In this document: piece by piece, positions 1 to 10,744 of the stretch
Layout: each line of letters begins with the position of its first letter
How positions within the stretch are numbered: position 1 is the stretch's first letter
From: Aidingimonas lacisalsi
GTDB lineage: Bacteria > Pseudomonadota > Gammaproteobacteria > Pseudomonadales > Halomonadaceae
NCBI RefSeq assembly: GCF_008079445.1
Contig: NZ_VRYH01000010.1
Location: forward strand, 1 to 64,000
DNA: 64,000 nt
Direction: 5' to 3'
Position numbers and translations under genes: made by a program
The notes under the pieces: model-generated
Told to the model about the DNA's origin: nothing
The model's input: only the letters and a program-made list of their open reading frames with translations
Databases searched by the model: none

Positions 1-12
1 TTACCTGATCGA

Positions 13-25
13 TTGTTAAAGAGCG
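13..25 (-). promoter_or_regulatory. boxA antitermination element of an rRNA operon
   Basis: Read on the minus strand this is CGCTCTTTAACAA, one base from the E. coli rrn boxA (TGCTCTTTAACAA) bound by NusB-S10. It lies about 35 bases downstream of a strong promoter and is followed by ATCGATCAGGTAA, as in rrn leaders of gammaproteobacteria. The 16S rRNA gene is therefore inferred to begin shortly beyond the left edge of the window; none of it is visible here. Confidence 0.85.
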
Positions 26-58
26 TCTCGCCGGGCCGGGCCTCAGCGAGGAAGGCGT

Positions 59-86
59 ATTCTACCGGAAACTCACTACCTGTCAA
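59..86 (-). promoter_or_regulatory. rRNA-type P1 promoter
   Basis: On the minus strand a perfect -35 TTGACA (81-86) is separated by 16 bases from a -10 TAGAAT (59-64). The 16-base spacer is typical of stringently controlled stable-RNA promoters. Upstream (about 97-140) the minus strand is rich in T and A tracts, compatible with an UP element. boxA follows downstream, so this promoter very probably drives an rRNA operon that runs out of the window to the left. The interval 87-279 between it and pssA holds no gene that I can see. Confidence 0.85.
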
Positions 87-279
87 TCCCGGTAACGCCA
101 CCAATACCCAAAATAACCCATAAAACAACAAGTTCGGTATCGGTCCACTACCCAGGGGTTGGCCCCTCGTCGGCAGCGGATGCGTACTCTACGACGTCAG
201 TGACGATAACGCAAGGGGGTATGGAATATCAGGCCAGAAATTGCTGAAGTCCCTATGCTATGCGGACGCGAAAACCACT

Positions 280-1119
280 TCAACGCATCTTGCGCATGCC
301 AGCCATGACCGGACCCGACGAAACATAGGTCGCAAATAACAGCAGGAGCATGACAGGCGGTTCCACAGAAATCACGACGAATGCCAGCACGATGGCCAAC
401 AGCACAACGAAGGGAACAGGGCCTTTGAGGTCAACTTCCTTGAAGCTGTAGTAACGAATATTGCTAACCATCAGGAGTCCAGCAGCCGCAACGACAAACA
501 GCATCAGCAGTTTGAAGCCAAAGGCCTCGGCATCAAAACTGTGAAACGTCCATACGCTCGCCGCTACTAGCGCGGCTGCGGAAGGACTTGGCAAACCAAT
601 GAACCACTTCTTGTCGGCCGAACCGACTTGTATGTTGAAGCGCGCCAAGCGTAACGCTGCACAGGCTACAAACAGAAAGGCTACGACCCAGCCGGGCTTG
701 CCGACATCCTGCAGAATCCAGGTGAACGCGACTAACGCAGGCGCTACACCGAATGACAACATATCGGCCAGGCTATCGTATTCGGCACCGAAGGCACTTT
801 GCGTATTGGTAAGTCGGGCAACTCTCCCATCCAAACCATCCAGGACCATGGCAATGAAAATGGCCGCCGCGGCAATGGAAAAGTCACCGTTGATTCCCGC
901 CACGACAGCGAAAAAACCGGAAAACAGCGCGGATGTGGTAAACAGGTTCGGCAATAGATAGATGCCTTTCCGCCTCACCTTCTTACCATCTTCAACGGCT
1001 TCTTCGACAACCTCCGTTTCACGCAGAAAAGTAGACGCGATATCGTCTCCTGACGTCGCATCGTCGGTGTTACGCTGCTCGTCGTTACCATCCTCGGGCT
1101 TGCGTGAATCCTGGGTCAT
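280..1119 (-). CDS. pssA: CDP-diacylglycerol--serine O-phosphatidyltransferase
   Basis: This 279-residue integral membrane enzyme makes phosphatidylserine from CDP-diacylglycerol and L-serine, the first committed step toward phosphatidylethanolamine. The CDP-alcohol phosphotransferase signature D-G-x2-A-R-x8-G-x3-D-x3-D is complete: D97-G98, A101-R102, G111, D115 and D119. Several hydrophobic segments follow. The N-terminal 45 or so residues are hydrophilic and acidic, as in the membrane-type (type II) PssA of Pseudomonas rather than the peripheral E. coli enzyme. It lies downstream of ilvC on the same strand, beyond a terminator, and upstream of the rRNA promoter, so it is probably transcribed alone. 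Confidence 0.93.
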   Translation of the reverse strand: MTQDSRKPEDGNDEQRNTDDATSGDDIASTFLRETEVVEEAVEDGKKVRRKGIYLLPNLFTTSALFSGFFAVVAGINGDFSIAAAAIFIAMVLDGLDGRVARLTNTQSAFGAEYDSLADMLSFGVAPALVAFTWILQDVGKPGWVVAFLFVACAALRLARFNIQVGSADKKWFIGLPSPSAAALVAASVWTFHSFDAEAFGFKLLMLFVVAAAGLLMVSNIRYYSFKEVDLKGPVPFVVLLAIVLAFVVISVEPPVMLLLLFATYVSSGPVMAGMRKMR

Positions 1120-1204
1120 AGGTCCGGTCCGTTACGATGCACTGAGTGATCATGATGACTATTCTACATGCGGAATACCATAACGATAGCCAACTCGCTG
1201 CGAC

Positions 1205-1229
1205 AAAAAAGGGTGCGCCAAGCGCACCC
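1205..1229 (-). terminator. Rho-independent terminator after ilvC
   Basis: A 7-bp hairpin (GGGTGCG, 5-base loop, CGCACCC; 1211-1229) is followed on the minus strand by six T residues (1205-1210). It sits 27 bases downstream of the ilvC stop codon and separates ilvC from pssA. Confidence 0.85.
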
Positions 1230-1255
1230 TTTACTCTGCATTCTCATCTTGAACG

Positions 1256-3329
<2,074 letters not shown>

Positions 3330-3349
3330 CGGAAGTCGCGCAGACTAAC

Positions 3350-3376
3350 AAAAAAGCCGCCTATGAGAGACGGCTT
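3350..3376 (-). terminator. Terminator after ilvH
   Basis: On the minus strand a 7-bp stem with one mismatch (AGCCGTC, loop of 7, GGCGGCT; 3356-3376) precedes six T residues. It lies between convergent ilvY and ilvH and terminates ilvI-ilvH. Confidence 0.75.
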
Positions 3377-3397
3377 GAAATAGCGGAGCCAACCCAT

Positions 3398-3889
3398 TTA
3401 CAGGCTGAGCACCTTGTCGCCACGGGCGATACCGGACACGCCAGTGCGCGCGACTTCCAGGATACCGACGGGGGCCATCGCCTGAAGAAAGGCATCCAGC
3501 TTACCAGCGTCCCCGGTGATCTGGACGGTATATAGACTGGGAGTGACATCGACGACCTGAGCACGGAAGATATCCGCCGTGCGCTTGACCTCGTCGCGGG
3601 CCGCCCCCAATGCTTTGACCTTGACCAACATCAGTTCACGCTCGATGTGGTTGCCTTCCGTCAAGTCGACCAGCTTGACGACATCGATCAGTTTATTGAG
3701 ATGCTTGGTGATCTGTTCGATCACACGATCGTCACCGACCGTGGTCACCGTCAACCGCGACAACGTCGGGTCTTCGGTCGGCGCCACATTGAGCGTTTCA
3801 ATATTGTAGTTTCGTTGGGCAAAGAGCCCCACCACGCGGGACAGGGCGCCGGGTTCGTTTTCCATCAGGATCGAGATGATATGGCGCAT
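3398..3889 (-). CDS. ilvH: Acetolactate synthase small (regulatory) subunit
   Basis: This 163-residue subunit confers valine feedback sensitivity on the IlvI catalytic subunit. An ACT domain spans about residues 4-75 (start MRHIISILMENEPGALSRV), followed by the C-terminal ALS small-subunit domain. Length matches E. coli IlvH. Its ATG shares one base with the ilvI stop (TGATG), so translation of the two subunits is probably coupled. Confidence 0.96.
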   Translation of the reverse strand: MRHIISILMENEPGALSRVVGLFAQRNYNIETLNVAPTEDPTLSRLTVTTVGDDRVIEQITKHLNKLIDVVKLVDLTEGNHIERELMLVKVKALGAARDEVKRTADIFRAQVVDVTPSLYTVQITGDAGKLDAFLQAMAPVGILEVARTGVSGIARGDKVLSL

Positions 3890-5613
3890 CAGGTCCGCTC
3901 CGTCTTCGAAAGCAACATGTCACGCATGGAGCCCAAGGGCACCTGCATCGGATAGACGTGTTCACGCGGGTCGACGTAGATATCCAGGAACACCAGCTCA
4001 TGCTTATCGGCAAGCATCCGCTCGAGTGCCGGTTCAAGCTCCTCGTTGGTATCTACCCGCAGGGCGGTGAAACCATACGCCTCGGTCAGCTTCTGGAAAT
4101 CCGGTAATGATTCCATATAGGAGTGGGCATGCCGAGACTTGTAGTTGAGGTCCTGCCACTGTCGCACCATCCCCAATGAGGCATTATTGAGATTGATGAT
4201 CTTCACACCCACACCATACTGCTTACAGGTAGACAGCTCCTGCATCATCATCTGATAGCTGCCTTCACCGGTAATGCAGACCACCTGATCGTCCGGGTAA
4301 TTGATCTTGATGCCCATCGCTGCGGGGAAACCGAATCCCATGGTGCCTAGACCACCCGATGTAATGAACCGGTTAGGCTTGTCGAATTTGTAATATTGCG
4401 CAGCAAACATCTGGTGCTGACCGACATCCGTCGTAATGAAGGCCTCACCGTGCGTCTGGCGGCAAATCGCTTCGATGACCTCCTGCGGTTTGAGAGGTTC
4501 ATCTTCGACAGAGGGCTCATACAGTTTCCCCTGACGCTCCTCACGCCAGCCATCGATTTTCTGCCACCATTCGGCCAATGCATCGGCATGCGCAATGTCC
4601 TTGCCCTGTACCAAGCTGATCATTTCATTGATGACACCCTGGGCAGGCCCAACGATCGGCACATCGGCACGCACCGTTTTCGAAACCGAACTGGGGTCGA
4701 TATCCACATGCACAATTTTCGCGGTCGGGCAGAACTTGGATGTGTTATTGGTTACCCGATCATCGAAACGAGCCCCTATGGCCACCACCAAGTCAGCATG
4801 ATGCATGGCCATATTCGATTCATAAGACCCATGCATGCCCAACCAACCCAAACACTGACGATCGCTCTGTGGGTATGACCCAATCCCCATCAGAGTCGTC
4901 GTGATGGGAAATCCTAGCCGTTGTACCAAATCAGTCAGGCCTTCGCTGGCATTGCCAGTCACCACGCCACCACCGGTATAGAAGATGGGACGCTTGGCCT
5001 TGAGCATCAGGTCCACGGCCTTCTTGATCTGTCCCGTATGCCCACGACTGACAGGGTTATAGGAGCGAAGCTTGACCTTTTTCGGATAGACGTACTCGTA
5101 ACGCTCGGTCGGCGCAGTCATGTCCTTGGGAATATCCACGACCACCGGGCCCGGCCGGCCAGTTGACGCGAGATAGAACGCCTTCTTGAGCACCTCCGGA
5201 ATATCGGACGGATGATTGATCGAAAAACTGTGCTTCACGATCGGACGGGTCACGCCGATGATATCGGTCTCTTGAAAGGCGTCATCACCGATCAGATGAC
5301 TCATCACCTGACCACATAGCACGACCATGGGAATCGAATCCATGTAGGCAGTCGCAATGCCTGTCACGGCATTGGTCGCGCCGGGCCCAGACGTGACCAA
5401 CACCACTCCTGGCTTGCCGGAAGCACGGGCATAGCCGTCTGCAGCATGCGTTGCTGCCTGCTCGTGTCGCACCAGGATGTGCTTGACTTTGTCTTGGCGG
5501 AAGAGAGCGTCGTATATATGCAACGCTGCTCCGCCGGGATAGCCGTAAATATATTCAACGCCCTCATCCTGAAGAAATCGGGCGATCATATCGGCGCCGG
5601 AAAGCAGTTCCAC
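3889..5613 (-). CDS. ilvI: Acetolactate synthase large (catalytic) subunit
   Basis: IlvI is the thiamine diphosphate- and FAD-dependent catalytic subunit that condenses pyruvate with a second pyruvate or 2-oxobutyrate. At 574 residues it has N-terminal pyrimidine-binding, central and C-terminal PP-binding domains; the ThDP-activating glutamate is E51 in RHEQAA, preceded by GYPGGA. The start is taken as GTG at 5613 because AGGGGAG lies 8 bases upstream and the protein then begins MELLSGADMI, like E. coli IlvI. The reading frame is open further upstream, but that region looks like structured leader RNA. It forms an operon with ilvH. Confidence 0.95.
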   Translation of the reverse strand: MELLSGADMIARFLQDEGVEYIYGYPGGAALHIYDALFRQDKVKHILVRHEQAATHAADGYARASGKPGVVLVTSGPGATNAVTGIATAYMDSIPMVVLCGQVMSHLIGDDAFQETDIIGVTRPIVKHSFSINHPSDIPEVLKKAFYLASTGRPGPVVVDIPKDMTAPTERYEYVYPKKVKLRSYNPVSRGHTGQIKKAVDLMLKAKRPIFYTGGGVVTGNASEGLTDLVQRLGFPITTTLMGIGSYPQSDRQCLGWLGMHGSYESNMAMHHADLVVAIGARFDDRVTNNTSKFCPTAKIVHVDIDPSSVSKTVRADVPIVGPAQGVINEMISLVQGKDIAHADALAEWWQKIDGWREERQGKLYEPSVEDEPLKPQEVIEAICRQTHGEAFITTDVGQHQMFAAQYYKFDKPNRFITSGGLGTMGFGFPAAMGIKINYPDDQVVCITGEGSYQMMMQELSTCKQYGVGVKIINLNNASLGMVRQWQDLNYKSRHAHSYMESLPDFQKLTEAYGFTALRVDTNEELEPALERMLADKHELVFLDIYVDPREHVYPMQVPLGSMRDMLLSKTERT

Positions 5614-5900
5614 GTTGTTTCTCCCCTGAAGGTCTCGAGTGCCATGCCGCGCGCAGGCGCGGCGTTCGAGTGCGGCGGTGCGCCGCTGCCGGTATTCACC
5701 GGCACCTGATGCCAAACCCTGGCGTCCTTAGGCCCGGTTAGGGCCTGCACTCTCATCACGGCGGTTTGCCGCGTAGGGGGCGTTGGCCAGGCCAGGCGGT
5801 TAGCCGAGCCCGGTAAGTCCTTCGGCGGGTACAGGCCATTTGACCTACCCTTCACGCGGTAAGTGGGGATTGCCCGTCGAGTCCGCGTCCGCAATCAGGA
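5614..5900 (-). promoter_or_regulatory. Long structured 5' leader of ilvI
   Basis: About 290 bases separate the putative promoter from the ilvI start and show no recognisable protein. On the minus strand GGTAGGTC (5842-5849) can pair, with G-U wobble, either with CTTACC upstream (5859-5864) or with GACTTACC downstream (5812-5819); the two pairings exclude each other. Further hairpins are AGGCCC-TAACC-GGGCCT (5730-5746), GCCGGT-GAAT-ACCGGC (5688-5703) and GCGGC-GCACC-GCCGC (5672-5686), all close to the ribosome-binding site. No T-run follows any hairpin, so control of translation or Rho access is more likely than intrinsic termination. Function is inferred, not known. Confidence 0.5.
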
Positions 5901-5907
5901 ACATCCA

Positions 5908-5936
5908 AGATTCCAATAGCGATGCGAGACTGTCAA
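5908..5936 (-). promoter_or_regulatory. Candidate ilvI-ilvH promoter
   Basis: A perfect minus-strand -35 TTGACA (5931-5936) is followed after 17 bases by GAATCT (5908-5913), a weak -10. Transcription would begin near 5900, about 290 bases before the ilvI start. Confidence 0.45.
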
Positions 5937-5997
5937 CCACGAAACCCATCTGAACCATTAAAAATCTGTACGAACATGGTAAATGTGTCATGCACAC

Positions 5998-6033
5998 AAA
6001 AAGGCTCGCCCCTGATCACACAGAGGCGAGCCG
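5998..6033 (-). terminator. Terminator after clpB
   Basis: An 8-bp perfect stem (GGCTCGCC and GGCGAGCC, 6003-6010 and 6025-6032) with a 14-base loop is followed on the minus strand by TTTTT. It lies 26 bases beyond the clpB stop. Confidence 0.85.
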
Positions 6034-6058
6034 TCGCTGACTAAGTGTCGAGTCGCTA

Positions 6059-8659
6059 TCAAATACGACTAAAGCACAAATGTCCATCGTCGGCTGTAAT
6101 GTGGATCGTATCTCCCGCAGTATACTTACCAGCCAACAAGTCTTGCGACAGAGGATTTTCGATACGACTCTGGATAGCCCGCTTGAGCGGACGCGCACCA
6201 TATACCGGATCGAACCCCACTACCGCCAACTGTGCCAAGGCATCATCACTGACCTCCAGCGCCAGATCACGCTCTGCAAGCCTTTCACGCAAACGCTCCA
6301 GTTGAATAGCTGCAATGGACTGTATCTGCTCTTGACCCAGCGCATGAAAGACCACCACTTCATCGATCCGATTGATCAACTCAGGACGGAAGTGATCCGA
6401 CACGACCGACATGACCCTCTCTTTCATCTCGGCATAGTTCGTGTCGACATCGCCATTGTCATGACTGCCCATCCGCTGAATGATATCCGATCCCATGTTG
6501 GAGGTCATGACGATCACGGTATTACGAAAGTCGACGGTCCGTCCTTGTCCGTCGGTCAGTCGACCATCTTCCAATACCTGCAATAGGATATTGAAAACAT
6601 CGTTGTGGGCCTTTTCCACTTCATCGAGCAGTAACACCGAGTACGGTTTACGACGTACGGCTTCGGTCAGATACCCCCCTTCCTCATAGCCGACGTAGCC
6701 CGGCGGTGCGCCGATCAATCGAGCGACGGAGTGCTTTTCCATGAACTCGGACATATCGATACGGACCATCGCCTCTTCCGTATCAAAAAGGAAATTAGCC
6801 AAGGACTTGCACAACTCGGTCTTCCCGACTCCAGTCGGCCCGAGAAACAGGAAGGACCCGTTCGGACGGTTGGGGTCGGCCAGTCCGGCCCGTGAGCGCC
6901 GTACGGCATTGGCCACGGCCGTCACCGCTTCATCCTGGCCAATGACACGTTCGTGCAGGGCCTCTTCCATACGTAACAGCTTGTCGCGCTCGCCTTCTAG
7001 CATCTTGGCCACAGGAATGCCTGTCCAACGCGACACGACTTCCGCCACTTCTTCCTCGGTTACACTCGAGCGCAACAGGGTATGCTGCGACGTATCGGCT
7101 TCGTCCGCCTCGGATTCGGCAATTTTCCTTTCAAGTTCAGGAATCACGCCATATTGCAATTCGGACATCCGGCCCAGATCCCCTTGACGCTTGGCTGCAT
7201 CCAGTTCGACCCTAGCCTTGTCGAGTTCATCCTTGTACTGAGCCGCACCCTCGATACTCGCCTTTTCGGCTTTCCAGACTTCTTCCAGATCGGCATACTC
7301 GCGGCTCAATTCATCGATCTGGTCCTCCAGATTCTCGAGTCGCTTGCGGGATGCCTCATCCGTCTCCTTCTTGAGGTGCTCCCTCTCCATCTTCAGTTGA
7401 ATCAGGCGACGATCGAGCCGATCCATCTCTTCCGGCTTGGAATCAAGTTCCATTCGAATGCGTGATGACGCCTCATCGATCAGGTCGATCGCCTTGTCGG
7501 GCAACTGGCGATCCGTAATATAACGAGCGGACAGTTTGGCCGCCGCAATGATCGCCGAATCCGTGATATTGAGGCGATGATGAACCTCATAGCGCTCTTT
7601 GAGACCCCGCAGGATGGCGACCGTATCCTCTTCACTTGGTTCATCGACCAGGACTTTCTGAAACCGCCGCTCCAACGCCGCATCTTTCTCGATGTGCTGG
7701 CGATATTCGTTGAGGGTCGTGGCGCCCACGCAGTGCAACTCGCCACGCGCCAGCGCCGGTTTGAGCATATTGCCAGCGTCCATGGCACCTTCGGCCTTAC
7801 CGGCACCCACCATGGTATGCAGTTCATCAATGAACAGGATGATACGGCCTTCTTCCTGGGCCAGCTCTTTCAGAACTGCCTTGAGACGCTCTTCAAACTC
7901 ACCACGAAACTTGGCCCCGGCCAGCAAAGCCCCCATGTCGAGAGCAAGCACTCGCTTGTCTTTCAGGCCTTCGGGCACCTCTCCATCAACAATCCGATTG
8001 GCCAGTCCCTCGACGATCGCCGTCTTGCCGACACCGGGCTCGCCGATCAGTACCGGATTGTTCTTGGTACGTCGTTGTAGCACCTGCACGGTACGACGGA
8101 TCTCATCGTCGCGACCGATCACTGGATCCAGCTTCCCCTCAGCGGCACGCGCCGTGAGATCCAGCGTATACTTGTTCAATGCCTCTCGATTATCTTCGGC
8201 ATTGGGATCGTCGACTTTTTCACCACCGCGCAAGCTATCGATGGCCTCTTCAACACGCTTTTGAGTCAAGTCTGCATCCGTGAGCACCTTGCTGACGGCA
8301 TGCTTCATGGCAAATGCAGCGAGTAACACCAGCTCACTGGCAATATACTGATCACCCCGCTTCTGGGCCTCACGATCAGCAAGGTTGAATAAACGCCCCA
8401 GGTCGCGGGAGGGCTGTACTTCGCCATCGAATTGGCCTACCTGAGGCAGGCCATCGATGTATTTGGACAAACCGTTGCGTAATTTGCTCGCATCGCCCCC
8501 AGCCTTTTGCACGAGGCCTCTTAGACCACTATCGCTGGTATCGAGAAGCGCCAGCAGCACGTGGCCAGGGTCGAGCTGGTTATGGCCGTGGCCAACCGCC
8601 AATGACTGAGCATCGGCCACCGCATTCTGCAACTTGCCAGTAAATTTGTCGGGTCGCAT
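6059..8659 (-). CDS. clpB: ATP-dependent disaggregase ClpB
   Basis: ClpB is a hexameric AAA+ chaperone that, with DnaK, extracts polypeptides from heat-induced aggregates. The 866 residues contain the N-terminal Clp repeat domain (about 1-145), AAA module 1 with Walker A GEPGVGKT at 206-213 and Walker B IILFIDE near 274-280, the coiled-coil M-domain (about 405-525) that distinguishes ClpB from ClpA, and AAA module 2 with Walker A GPTGVGKT at 607-614. GGAGGA precedes the ATG. A sigma-32-like promoter lies about 75 bases upstream. It is transcribed alone, between its own promoter and terminator. Confidence 0.97.
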   Translation of the reverse strand: MRPDKFTGKLQNAVADAQSLAVGHGHNQLDPGHVLLALLDTSDSGLRGLVQKAGGDASKLRNGLSKYIDGLPQVGQFDGEVQPSRDLGRLFNLADREAQKRGDQYIASELVLLAAFAMKHAVSKVLTDADLTQKRVEEAIDSLRGGEKVDDPNAEDNREALNKYTLDLTARAAEGKLDPVIGRDDEIRRTVQVLQRRTKNNPVLIGEPGVGKTAIVEGLANRIVDGEVPEGLKDKRVLALDMGALLAGAKFRGEFEERLKAVLKELAQEEGRIILFIDELHTMVGAGKAEGAMDAGNMLKPALARGELHCVGATTLNEYRQHIEKDAALERRFQKVLVDEPSEEDTVAILRGLKERYEVHHRLNITDSAIIAAAKLSARYITDRQLPDKAIDLIDEASSRIRMELDSKPEEMDRLDRRLIQLKMEREHLKKETDEASRKRLENLEDQIDELSREYADLEEVWKAEKASIEGAAQYKDELDKARVELDAAKRQGDLGRMSELQYGVIPELERKIAESEADEADTSQHTLLRSSVTEEEVAEVVSRWTGIPVAKMLEGERDKLLRMEEALHERVIGQDEAVTAVANAVRRSRAGLADPNRPNGSFLFLGPTGVGKTELCKSLANFLFDTEEAMVRIDMSEFMEKHSVARLIGAPPGYVGYEEGGYLTEAVRRKPYSVLLLDEVEKAHNDVFNILLQVLEDGRLTDGQGRTVDFRNTVIVMTSNMGSDIIQRMGSHDNGDVDTNYAEMKERVMSVVSDHFRPELINRIDEVVVFHALGQEQIQSIAAIQLERLRERLAERDLALEVSDDALAQLAVVGFDPVYGARPLKRAIQSRIENPLSQDLLAGKYTAGDTIHITADDGHLCFSRI

Positions 8660-8732
8660 TCACTATCCTCCATTGGGGTGGCGGAACGTTCGGACGTACC
8701 GCTTTACCCGTAAATCGCATCTTGACGTAATC

Positions 8733-8760
8733 AATGGAGGTATGCTTCGCCATTTTCAAG
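8733..8760 (-). promoter_or_regulatory. Heat-shock (sigma-32-type) promoter of clpB
   Basis: The minus strand reads CTTGAAA (8754-8760), a 13-base spacer, then CCTCCATT (8733-8740). This is close to the RpoH consensus CTTGAAA-N11-16-CCCCATNT, and its position 74 bases before clpB fits a classic RpoH target. The remainder of the pgeF-clpB gap shows only an 8-G homopolymer (8775-8782) and no gene. Confidence 0.75.
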
Positions 8761-8899
8761 TCAGCGGGCTCACAGGGGGGGGTAAAGGATTGATTCAGGT
8801 CAAAGGGAAGGCAAAACATTGTGCACTTCTTGTCTCAAGTCATGTTGTGTCTCGGCGCGCTTCTCTCCGGGCGCAACGCGGCGGCTTTCCCGCTTCACG

Positions 8900-9652
8900 C
8901 TATTTTAACCAGATCACGCTGGCCATGCGTCCCGTTTGGCCATCATCACGGCGATGTGAGTAGAAGCGGGATTCACAGGCCGTGCAGAAATGCCCGCCAC
9001 TAATATGAGAAACGCCTAGTCGCTCGAGACGCAAACGTGCCAGCCGATACATGTCAGCCATGTAATGGCCCAGTCGATAGGGGCTGGGTTCGAAGGCAGA
9101 TGCGGCTTCGGGCTGAACCGCAACAAAGGCATCGAATACCTCGGGACCCACTTCGAATTGTGCATTGGAAATGGCCGGTCCCAACCAGGCCAACAACTCA
9201 CTCGGCTCAATTCCCAACGCTGCGACGCTGGCTTCCAGCACACCACCCGCCAAGCTTCTCCATCCTGCATGCGCCAGAGCCACACGCGTGCCCCGCCGGT
9301 CACAGAAAAACACCGGCAGGCAATCGGCCGTCTGTATCACACAGGCATAGCGTTGATTGAAAGCAACCGCTGCATCGGCTGACGCCGGCTCGGCCGAGTA
9401 CTCTTGCTGTACCTTGGCGCCATGTACCTGATTGAGCCACAATAACGGTCGCTCATCGCCTACCTGTCGTTGCAACAAGGCACGACATTGAGCCACTCGT
9501 TGCGGGTCGTCGCCAACATGCAGAGCGGTGTTGAAAGATGCAAAGGCTCCTCGACTTGGCCCGGTTTCTCGTGTCGTGACGAACGCCCCTACCGGACTGG
9601 GCGCCGGCCAGTCCGGCAAAAGCAGGGTCGGCTGCGCTAAGGTGTCATTCAT
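8900..9652 (-). CDS. pgeF: Purine nucleoside phosphorylase / laccase-domain protein (YfiH family)
   Basis: The family (YfiH/PgeF, older name polyphenol oxidase) phosphorolyses purine nucleosides, and in E. coli it also corrects mis-incorporation of serine in muropeptide synthesis. The 250 residues carry the three zinc ligands of the family: H77 in NQVHG, C111 in TADCLPV and H128 in HAGWR, plus the GPAIS segment. The ATG overlaps the rluD stop as ATGA, so the two genes form a translationally coupled pair, a common order in gammaproteobacteria. Confidence 0.9.
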   Translation of the reverse strand: MNDTLAQPTLLLPDWPAPSPVGAFVTTRETGPSRGAFASFNTALHVGDDPQRVAQCRALLQRQVGDERPLLWLNQVHGAKVQQEYSAEPASADAAVAFNQRYACVIQTADCLPVFFCDRRGTRVALAHAGWRSLAGGVLEASVAALGIEPSELLAWLGPAISNAQFEVGPEVFDAFVAVQPEAASAFEPSPYRLGHYMADMYRLARLRLERLGVSHISGGHFCTACESRFYSHRRDDGQTGRMASVIWLK

Positions 9653-10608
9653 TGCATCGTCTCATGGTCGTCGCGTAGATAGTCGAGCAGCATCACAAGA
9701 TCGTCGGGCAACGTCGTGCGAAAAGACATGCGCAGCCCCTTGTCCGGGTGGATAAACGCCAGCTTACGCGCATGCAGGGCCTGGCGAGGGAACTCACGTA
9801 GCAAGGCCTTGAGTTCCTCGGCAGCGCCAGGCGGCATTTTCAAACGCCCACCATAGAGTGCATCGCCGACGAGCGGGTAGCGTTGATGAGCAAGATGGAC
9901 ACGAATCTGATGGGTTCGGCCGGTTTCCAGTTTGCAGCGGACATGAGTATGTCCACGAAATCGTTCCACCACTCGGTAATGGGTGACTGCCGGTTTGCCG
10001 TTGACGGTCACCGCTTGTCGTTTGCGATCCTTCGGATGCCTTCCGATGGGGGCATCAACGGTCCCGCCGCCCGTCATCACACCGGTCACCACGGCATCAT
10101 ATTCACGTGAAACGGTTCGTGCCTGCAGTTGCTCGACCAGACTGGCCTGGGCCGTCAAGGTTTTCGCGACCACCATCAAACCCGACGTATCTTTGTCCAG
10201 ACGATGGACGATACCGGCCCTGGGTACGGTCGATAATTCAGGACAATGGTGAAGCAATGCATTGAGCAGTGTACCGTCGGGATTCCCCGCGGCTGGATGC
10301 ACCACTAATCCCGCAGGCTTGTCGAGCACCAGAACCTCATCATCCTCATGGATGACATTGAGGTCGATGGCCTGAGGTTCAAAACGCGCTTCCCCGGCGA
10401 GTTCCGCCTTGAGCTCCAATCGTTCGCCACCGGCGACCTTATCCTTGGGCCGTCCTTGGCCTCCATTGACGGTAAGCGCTCCTTGCTTGATCCAGGCCTT
10501 GAGTTGCTCACGTGAAAAGCCTCTGAACAGTTCCGCTGCGGCTTGGTCGAGCCGCATCCCCGTCAAGCTGGCAGGCACGTTTTCGTGAGAATGTATGTGT
10601 TCCGGCAT
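9649..10608 (-). CDS. rluD: 23S rRNA pseudouridine(1911/1915/1917) synthase
   Basis: RluD isomerises three uridines in helix 69 of 23S rRNA during large-subunit assembly. The 319 residues comprise an S4 RNA-binding domain (about 18-65) and an RluA-family catalytic domain with HRLDKDTSG at 135-143; D140 is the catalytic aspartate. An in-frame TTG six codons upstream is an alternative start, but ATG 10608 has GGAGG 12 bases before it and gives the usual length. It is divergent from bamD, as in Pseudomonas and Halomonas. Confidence 0.92.
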   Translation of the reverse strand: MPEHIHSHENVPASLTGMRLDQAAAELFRGFSREQLKAWIKQGALTVNGGQGRPKDKVAGGERLELKAELAGEARFEPQAIDLNVIHEDDEVLVLDKPAGLVVHPAAGNPDGTLLNALLHHCPELSTVPRAGIVHRLDKDTSGLMVVAKTLTAQASLVEQLQARTVSREYDAVVTGVMTGGGTVDAPIGRHPKDRKRQAVTVNGKPAVTHYRVVERFRGHTHVRCKLETGRTHQIRVHLAHQRYPLVGDALYGGRLKMPPGAAEELKALLREFPRQALHARKLAFIHPDKGLRMSFRTTLPDDLVMLLDYLRDDHETMQ

Positions 10609-10744
10609 GTCAGTCAATGCCTCCAATCGACAACGCGGGTTTTCCCAGCCAGGCCTGGGTGTTTTATAGTGTGTGCTTTATAGTGAGCCGATGCTGGCCG
10701 ATTCTAGCATGGCCGACCCGGGTTGTTTGATACGAGGATCATTG

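Noticed and set aside
5586-5894. 102-codon minus-strand frame in the ilvI leader
   Set aside because: It overlaps the ilvI start out of frame, has no recognisable domain and coincides with strong RNA structures; a GC-rich leader easily gives such a frame.
8775-8782. Run of eight G residues before clpB
   Set aside because: It is upstream of the sigma-32-type promoter and outside any gene; phase variation of a coding region is not possible here.
10663-10685. Direct repeat of TTTATAGTG before bamD as a regulator site
   Set aside because: Two 9-bp copies 14 bases apart also resemble overlapping -10 elements; no known regulator fits, so it is only mentioned under bamD.
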